Origin: Elephas maximus indicus | Lineage: Eukaryota; Chordata; Mammalia; Proboscidea; Elephantidae | Direction of reading: 5' to 3' | DNA: 64,000 bases | Assembly: GCF_024166365.1 (NCBI RefSeq) | Contig: NC_064832.1 | Coordinates: forward strand, 41,010,249-41,074,248 | In this document: positions 58,094 through 64,000 of the stretch, piece by piece | Layout: every line of letters begins with the position of its first letter | How positions within the stretch are numbered: the first letter of the stretch is position 1 | The notes under the pieces: generated by a model | Told to the model about the DNA's origin: nothing | The model's input: only the letters and a program-made list of their open reading frames with translations | The model's database searches: none | Made by a program: the position numbers and the translations under genes

Positions 58094-58284
58094 AGTGAAG
58101 AAAAATTAACCAGAAATAATACAATGAAGTAAATTGCATAAGAATAATGGCAACCGTAAGACAGGTTTCCACAAATATCAGTCATAAAAATAAAAGCTAC
58201 CAAGAAATAAATCTAAGTTGGCGGCATAAGGCTATTTCAACTGTAATAATATTAGACAAAGTATAATGACTTCAATAACAGTCA

Positions 58285-58380
58285 TTACCAAGTAATAAGA
58301 CCAACTTTATGAAGAGCAGCTAATAACACAAGAAGAGCTATAATGACAAAGAAAAGTCCAAAAATTTCAAAAACTTGCAT
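58285..58380 (-). other. 31-codon hydrophobic ORF in ERV remnant
   Basis: ATG-to-stop ORF encoding one membrane-spanning stretch (about residues 6-22) and a short basic/aromatic end. It lies between the pol-like remnant and the envelope-like leader. It may be an envelope or accessory scrap or a chance ORF. Confidence 0.3.
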
Positions 58381-58424
58381 GGGGTCTTGTTTTGTGATCT
58401 TGAATTTTATCTAAGGTTTAACTC

Positions 58425-58560
58425 CTTCCAGCTTGGTTGCACACAGATCAGTGAGGAGGGCAAATTTTGGTCCCTTCTAATGGGGTTCTAATGAATCTTT
58501 AGTTGGTGTCTCCTCCAATACAAATAATCTCTAGGAGTGAAATCAGGCAGGCTCAGACAG
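58425..58560 (-). pseudogene. Retroviral integrase C-terminus remnant
   Basis: Translation of the - strand in two frames gives fragments DYLYWRRHQL, KGPKFALLT and KLEGVKP, which recall the C-terminal domain of gammaretrovirus-like integrase. In-frame stops and a frame change break it. Its place just upstream of the envelope leader fits pol-env order. Confidence 0.45.
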
Positions 58561-59260
58561 TTTAGTTTTCATTCATCAAGACTTCTTTAGCCTTTGAGTC
58601 CATGGGCGGAATAATTTATTGAGCCAGAACTTTGACATGAGTCATAACATCTTCTAATCCTATTCGAGGTACAAAAATAAAAGCCATTATACCACTGAAT
58701 TGGGACTAATGAGCGATTAAAAAAGGAGACCATCAGTTGGAAAAAGTAAATTAGTTGATATTTGTTCTGCCTTGGGTTCAGCTCAATCCTATAGAATTCA
58801 TCCAGTTGGGAGCCAAGGCCAAAAGTTATAGCCATGTAACTGAGATGGACAATTTGGACTATTCAAATAGATAAGGAAAGCCCTTATTAAAAGATATTTT
58901 GTAGCCAGCATAGTGTTGTTAGTTATTAAAATAGCTGATTCCTACGTTAAAAAAGAAAGAAATGGTTTCTTACATCTAGAAAACAGAACATTAAAACATC
59001 AGTAATGGTCCCACAAAAAACCCATACTAATAGTCCACTCAGTCCTATGTAGTTAATTTCTGTTTCACACAATTCTGGATCAACCACAGTCTGTGAGCCT
59101 GTCAGCTTCAACACAAGAATTCCGGAAATCTTGATTCAGATTAGTATCTATGTTCATAATATCACAGTCCTTTTTATAAGTCCAATTGCGGTGTAATGGA
59201 TTGTTTTTGTGTGACCTTTCTTGACATGATCTTGTAACTCCCACCCAAGTGATGGGATGG
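58561..59260 (-). other. Probable further ERV remnant
   Basis: Several Cys-containing and hydrophobic open pieces occur on the - strand (e.g. 58587-58835), but none aligns convincingly with a family; included because of its position next to the ERV fragments. Confidence 0.3.
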
Positions 59261-59289
59261 AACTGTGAAAATTAGGTAATTGTGGTCCA

Positions 59290-59880
59290 TCAAGGGGATT
59301 GGTTTTGCCATTCTGCTAGGCTTAAAATGAGCCATCAAGGGGCAAGAAGGGAGAGAATCTCATACCACCAAGGAAGAAAAGCCAAGAGCAGAGCATGAGA
59401 TCCATGCACTGAGAAGCTCCTGAAATCAGGAGACTGAGAGGGAGAGAGGGAGAGCTATAACACTGAAGTTGGTGAGAAGTGGTGGCAGAGAAACAGCATC
59501 AGGAAAGACTGGCAGGAGATGGTGCAGTGGAGTTACCAGCCCATGGAGCAAGAAAACTGAGTGCCTTTGGTTCGAGCCTTACTGGAGGAATAGAGTGCCT
59601 CGGGGCACTTATCAGCAGAACTAATAGACCTCTGTAACACTTGCCTAAGCAAGGTAGAGGCCCAGGGCCAGAAAGAGGTGTGCCTGTGGGCACATCAGTG
59701 AAGAGGCTGTCCTGATGGAAGAATTGTATCATGAGCATTCCTGAACCTGAGATGTAACCGGTTACTTCCCTAATAAACCCCATAACCGTATCGTCTGGAA
59801 GTTCTGTGTGGCCATTGAAATGAATTAGCAAACTCAGCAGAGAAGTAGGGAGTGCCGTAGAAGGGATGGTTGGTGTCATA
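59290..59880 (+). repeat. Unclassified repeat, LTR-like
   Basis: The last half (TGTAACACTTGCCTAAGCA, GTGCCTGTGGGCACATC, TTACTTCCCTAATAAACCC) is shared with 61150-61325. The AATAAA near the end suggests an LTR R/U5 region; family unknown. Confidence 0.4.
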
Positions 59881-60267
59881 ATTGGTAAAGAGGATGGAGA
59901 GAGGAAGCATGTCTGACCTCTACCTCATAGAAATAAGCCTTGAGCTGTTGATCTTGGTTTTCCTTCTCCCTTGTGAAGTTAGAGGCAGTCAGATGCCACC
60001 TCCACACCATTGTTGCACCAATATAGTCCATCTTTTGTTGAAATATTTTGGTTTTCAGCAAGTTAGCAAAGTAAAAGCTTATCCGCAGACAATAAAATTT
60101 AATATGGCCATGATTAACTTATAATAAAATTACTGTTAAAAGTGAAATACCTGATGGGTATTGATTACAAAATTAATGCAAAGCCAAATAAAGTCAATTA
60201 AAAAATTTAGACAAAAATATCTCTAAACATAACGATTAATCTTATTTTCAAAGATCTTCAGATATAA

Positions 60268-60440
60268 TGGAAACCCTGGTGGCATAGTGGTTAAGAGCTA
60301 TGTCTGCTAACCAAAAGGTCTGCAGTTCGAGTCCACCAGGCACTCTGTGGAAACTCTATGGGGCAGTTCTACTCTGTCCTATAGGGTCGCCATGAGTAGG
60401 AATTGATTTGATGGCAACAGGCTTGGTTTGGTTTTGGTTT
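60268..60440 (+). repeat. AfroSINE, short type, near consensus
   Basis: GGAAACCCTGGTGGCATAG head to TTGGTTTGGTTTTGG tail, with imperfect duplications TTCAGATATAA / TTCAGACATAA on either side. Confidence 0.9.
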
Positions 60441-61149
60441 CAGACATAACACATAATAATCTTAAGACAGAATACCATATAGTCAGGATATACCAAGAAT
60501 ATACCAAGATTATTAAGTCTCTAAATATCTGAATAAATTTCCATGAATAATGTGAATTCTCCAGTTAAAACCATTGGCTTTGATGATGCTAGATTCAAAA
60601 GAAATACAGTAGTGACAGAGTTAAAAAAATAATAAAATTATGATATAATATGTTTTGTCATCTAATATCAGGCAAAAACATAAGAGGAAACCCTAACACA
60701 TAAAATTTTAAACCCAGAGAAAATCAGGCATTTCTCTTGATTTGACAACACGTTTCATGAAACTCATAAAACATCAAATAAACCTTTTTTTTTTTTTACA
60801 GCATTTTTCCTTTTATAAAGCAAGAAGAAGTCTTTTGTGACTTCCCATGAAGTTTCAAAGTTGTCAGAAGTTTATCATAGGTCACCAGAAACAATATTTA
60901 AGTTATTTAACCAAAGATCTTAAAGGTAAAAACCTTAGCCTTTTTTTTTTTTTTTTAAGCCCTGTGGCTTGGGTTTTGACTCAGGAATTTATTCTAATGA
61001 GAACCCTTGGTTTTGAGGAAGATTACACAGAGAATAAATTAACTCTTCAACACACTAATTACAGAAAATTTTGTTATTTTAACAGCAGAAAAACCAATTC
61101 TTTGCTCTATATGTATTTAACATTAAAAGTTCTTAAATATTGCTAGAGC

Positions 61150-61325
61150 TAAAGAGCTTTGTAACACTTTCCCAAGCAGGGGAGAGGCCAGCCCGAGGGG
61201 CCCAAGGGCTGAGGGAGATGCTTGCCTGTGGGCATGCCTGAGGAGCCATCCTGACTGAAGAACTGCATCCTGAGTCATTCCTGAGTACATCTTCAATTGT
61301 AACCTGTTACTTTCCTAATAAACTC
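61150..61325 (+). repeat. Unclassified repeat, LTR-like, 3' part
   Basis: Shares TGTAACACTTTCCCAAGCA, CTGTGGGCATGCCTGA and TTACTTTCCTAATAAAC with 59630-59785; the 5' half is missing. Confidence 0.4.
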
Positions 61326-61329
61326 TCCT

Positions 61330-61822
61330 GTCTTAGCTATAAAAAAATCTAGTGCTGCTATAAAAGAACTACCAGAAGTGGATGGCTTTAACAGAGAGAA
61401 ATTTATTTTCACACAGTCTAGAAGGGCATCAGTTCCAGGGGAAGGCTTTCTCTGTCTGTCAGCTCTGGAGGAAGGTCTTTGTCATCAATCTTCCCCTGAA
61501 CCAGGAGTTTCTCCATGCAGAAACCCCAGGTCCAAAGGATACTCTCTGCCCCTGGTGCTTCTTTCTTGCTTCCTTTTCCTCTTATCTCTTGTAAGATAAA
61601 AGACGGTGCAGGCCACACCCCAGGGAAACTCCCTTTACATTGGATCAGGGATGTGACTTGAGCAAGGGTGTTGCATCGCACCTTAACCCTCTTTAACCAC
61701 GGGCAGAGATTATGATTTATAACATAGGAAAATCACAAAATGGAGGACAACCACACAATACTAGGAATCATGGCCTAACCAAGTTGACACATATTTTTAG
61801 GGGACACAATTCAACCGATGAA
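61330..61822 (-). mobile_element. MLT1/MaLR-like LTR
   Basis: Starts TGTCTTAGCTATAAAAAAATC and ends GGGACACAATTCAACCGATG; contains AAAATGGAGGACAACCACAC shared with 63170, so it belongs to the same variant as 62746. Confidence 0.68.
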
Positions 61823-62583
61823 ACCCTATAATAGTTATGAAAAAAAAAAAAGAATTTGCCAGAAAGTACAGCTGCATCTTAAACTTGTAAAGATATGAGT
61901 GTAAGAGGCCATTTTGCATAGGAAAGAGAACAACTACTGACCCTACCCAACATGTCAATCAATATTTGCTTGTTTTCCTTATTTTAAATTCCAAAGGACT
62001 GAATTTTAAATGGAATGAGAATTTATCCAATTCATAATCCAGCAAACATATAAAGGTTCAAAAAAATCTCTGAGTGTATTTTGCTCTGCAATGTTCTAAA
62101 TGTCAACAGCCAGCATCGGTTATTTTTAAGTATAATCATATGCAACTCTTTCCAAATGAAGGTCTTTTCTCTCATAGAAAATTTGCATCTTATTGTAAAG
62201 ATGAACACATTATCCTTGGCTTTGTAATTTCTTTAAGTAGTAGGCTTTTTTTTTTTTAATACATAATGTATATTTAACATTATGTAATAAAAAAGCATAG
62301 CATTATATGGTAATGAAATTTTTTCCAACAAATGTATTTGAGGTATGAACAGAGATATAGGTTTTTATGAATATGAAATATAACTTGAAATTTCAATAAA
62401 CAGACTAAAAATATATAAAAAAGTTCTTAAAAATCATCAAACTTTAGCCAGACAGATAAAAACCTTGAACATATCAAATAAGTTCCCTTTTAATAAATCT
62501 TTTAATCATTATTTTTTTTGCACACCTCTTATAGTATAACCCTTTAAGTGGCAGAAATGAACACATTTATTAGCAGACCTGAA

Positions 62584-62640
62584 TATATATATATGTGTGT
62601 ATATATATATATACTTTCTATATATATGTATATACTTTCT
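62584..62640. repeat. (TA)n microsatellite
   Basis: TATATATATATGTGTGTATATATATATATAC-like run with TTTC interruptions. Confidence 0.75.
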
Positions 62641-62745
62641 CAGTGATATAAAAAATAATATATAAACTTAAATTATAACAAATATCTATTAACTCAATTT
62701 AATATTAGTAAGTTACTTAAAGATCTTGGAAATTATTTTAAGCCT

Positions 62746-63250
62746 GAGTCTTAGTTATCTAGTGCTACTATAATAGAAATACCACAAGTGGATGGCTTTA
62801 ACAAACCGAAGTTTATTCTGTCACAGTTTAGTGGCCAGAAGTCCAAATTCAGGATGTCAGCTCCAGTGGAAGGCTTTCTGTCAGCTCTGGAAGGAGGCTC
62901 TTGTCATCAATCTTCCCCTAGACTAGGAGCTTCTTAGGTGCAGGGACACTGGGTCCAAAGGATGTGCTCTGCTCCTGGTGCTACTTTCTGGTGGTATGAG
63001 GTCCTCCACTCTCTGCTCACTTCCCTTTCCTTTCATCTCTTGTAAGATAAAAGGTGGTGCAGGCCTTACCCTGGGAAAACTCCCTTTACATTGGATCAGA
63101 GATCTGACCTTAGCAAGAATGTACAATCCTACCCTAATCCTCTTTAACTTAAAATTACAATCACAAAATGGAGGACAACCACACAATACTGGGAATCATG
63201 GCCTAACCAAGTTGACACATATTTTGGGGGAATACAATTCAATCTATGAC
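62746..63250 (-). mobile_element. MLT1/MaLR-like LTR
   Basis: GAGTCTTAGTTATCTAGTGC to AATCTATGAC, collinear with 61330-61822. AGCCT on both sides (62741-62745, 63251-63255) is a candidate duplication, although one terminal base on each side is ambiguous. Confidence 0.7.
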
Positions 63251-64000
63251 AGCCTTTTGTACCACAAAACATAATTACTGTTGAAATAAATTTTGTTTAA
63301 ATATTCTAAATTTTCATTCAAAGTCTTACCATTCCCCATATTTTCCCTGATTCAACATTAGTCCTTTAAGATTTTATCAACTAATTTTGGAAATCACAAA
63401 GTCTCTGCTCAACTGAATTCATTGACATGGATATAACATTAAGACTCTGGAAATATTTCCCAGGCCATTTCAGATGTGTCTCATTGTGATTTCTATCTTT
63501 TGGCATCTTAGAATTCCTCTACAAAAGAGAGAACTCATTTACAGTTATGATGGGGATCCACCCAATTTCTGATAACTTTTTTTTTTATAGTAAGGTAGCA
63601 TTTTTCTTATTCATTTTTGCTTTGCAAGGTTTTTACCTAGTTGGGAGAGGTCCTTAACAAGCTTACCCGGAGCTATGTGGCTTCAGAGAATGGAGCCAAA
63701 TAAGCCTGATCCTGCCCCACCCTCTCCATCTTTTGGCTCATGATCAGTGACAGTTGGCCTATGTATTTTGAAAGACAAAAGATAACCAAATTCTTTACCT
63801 TTTACTATTCTTTTGGTAAGCAGTTTTGCCTTCTCTTTATCACAACTTTTTATCTACCCGGAAAATACCAAAGCTCTTTAGCAATATTATAAATGGGCTT
63901 ATCAATTTTTGGCTAGTCATTTTTTCTACCTAGGTTTGTTCTATGCCTCCCTCTTCTCATTCTGGAATTACTAACTTCACTTTAAGACAAAATTACTCCC

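Larger units (their letters stand above)
59900..64000. other. AT-rich flank, no gene seen
   Basis: 60445-61145, 61830-62580 and 63260-64000 are AT-rich without recognisable genes. They may be decayed retroviral interior, but I could not align them to any family. Confidence 0.45.

Noticed and set aside
58285..58380. Sarcolipin-like micropeptide gene (31 residues, one membrane span)
   Set aside because: Length and hydrophobicity match by chance; no conserved sarcolipin or phospholamban residues, and it sits in ERV debris.

Overview
The window is vertebrate nuclear DNA from an afrotherian mammal, most likely an elephant. It carries about three dozen copies of AfroSINE-type tRNA-derived SINEs, RTE (BovB-like) LINE fragments that share a 3' tail with those SINEs, and a young L1. 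Older mammal-wide repeats (L2, MIR, MER20, MLT1- and MLT2-like LTRs) fill part of the rest. The species call is an inference from repeat content.

One protein-coding gene is present: OLFM4 (olfactomedin 4) on the + strand. It has five coding exons (9430-9687, 15931-16083, 22505-22717, 23926-24085, 40236-41047), all with GT/AG junctions, giving 531 residues. A TATA box and a perfect palindromic NF-kB motif lie just upstream, and the best poly(A) signal is at 42278. Exon 1 carries a 4 x 24-bp in-frame tandem repeat that adds N-glycosylation sequons and differs from the Ser-rich stretch I know from human OLFM4.

Intron 4 (16 kb) contains a full-length L1 on the - strand (27832-35173). It has intact ORF1 and ORF2, a short poly(A) tail, an identical 15-bp target-site duplication at a TTTT/AA site, a YY1 motif at its 5' end, and a GC-rich 5' UTR built of degenerate tandem monomers. 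It also has a long inter-ORF spacer with a small ORF ending in an ATGA overlap with the ORF2 start. It has the structure of a retrotransposition-competent source element, although activity is not shown.

Layout: 1-9250 is upstream repeat-rich flank; 9270-9404 is the promoter; 9404-42300 is OLFM4; 42300-57000 is downstream flank with old L1, an MLT1-like LTR, MLT2, a decayed internally deleted RTE LINE with nested insertions, and a 4 x 88-bp tandem repeat; 57000-59250 holds remnants of a class I-like endogenous retrovirus on the - strand; 59300-64000 is AT-rich repeat debris with two further MLT1-like LTRs. I see no second host gene and no RNA gene. The most unusual items are the OLFM4 exon 1 repeat, the intact L1 with its monomeric promoter and third ORF, the SINE/RTE chimeras, and a fold-back insertion in the RTE copy.
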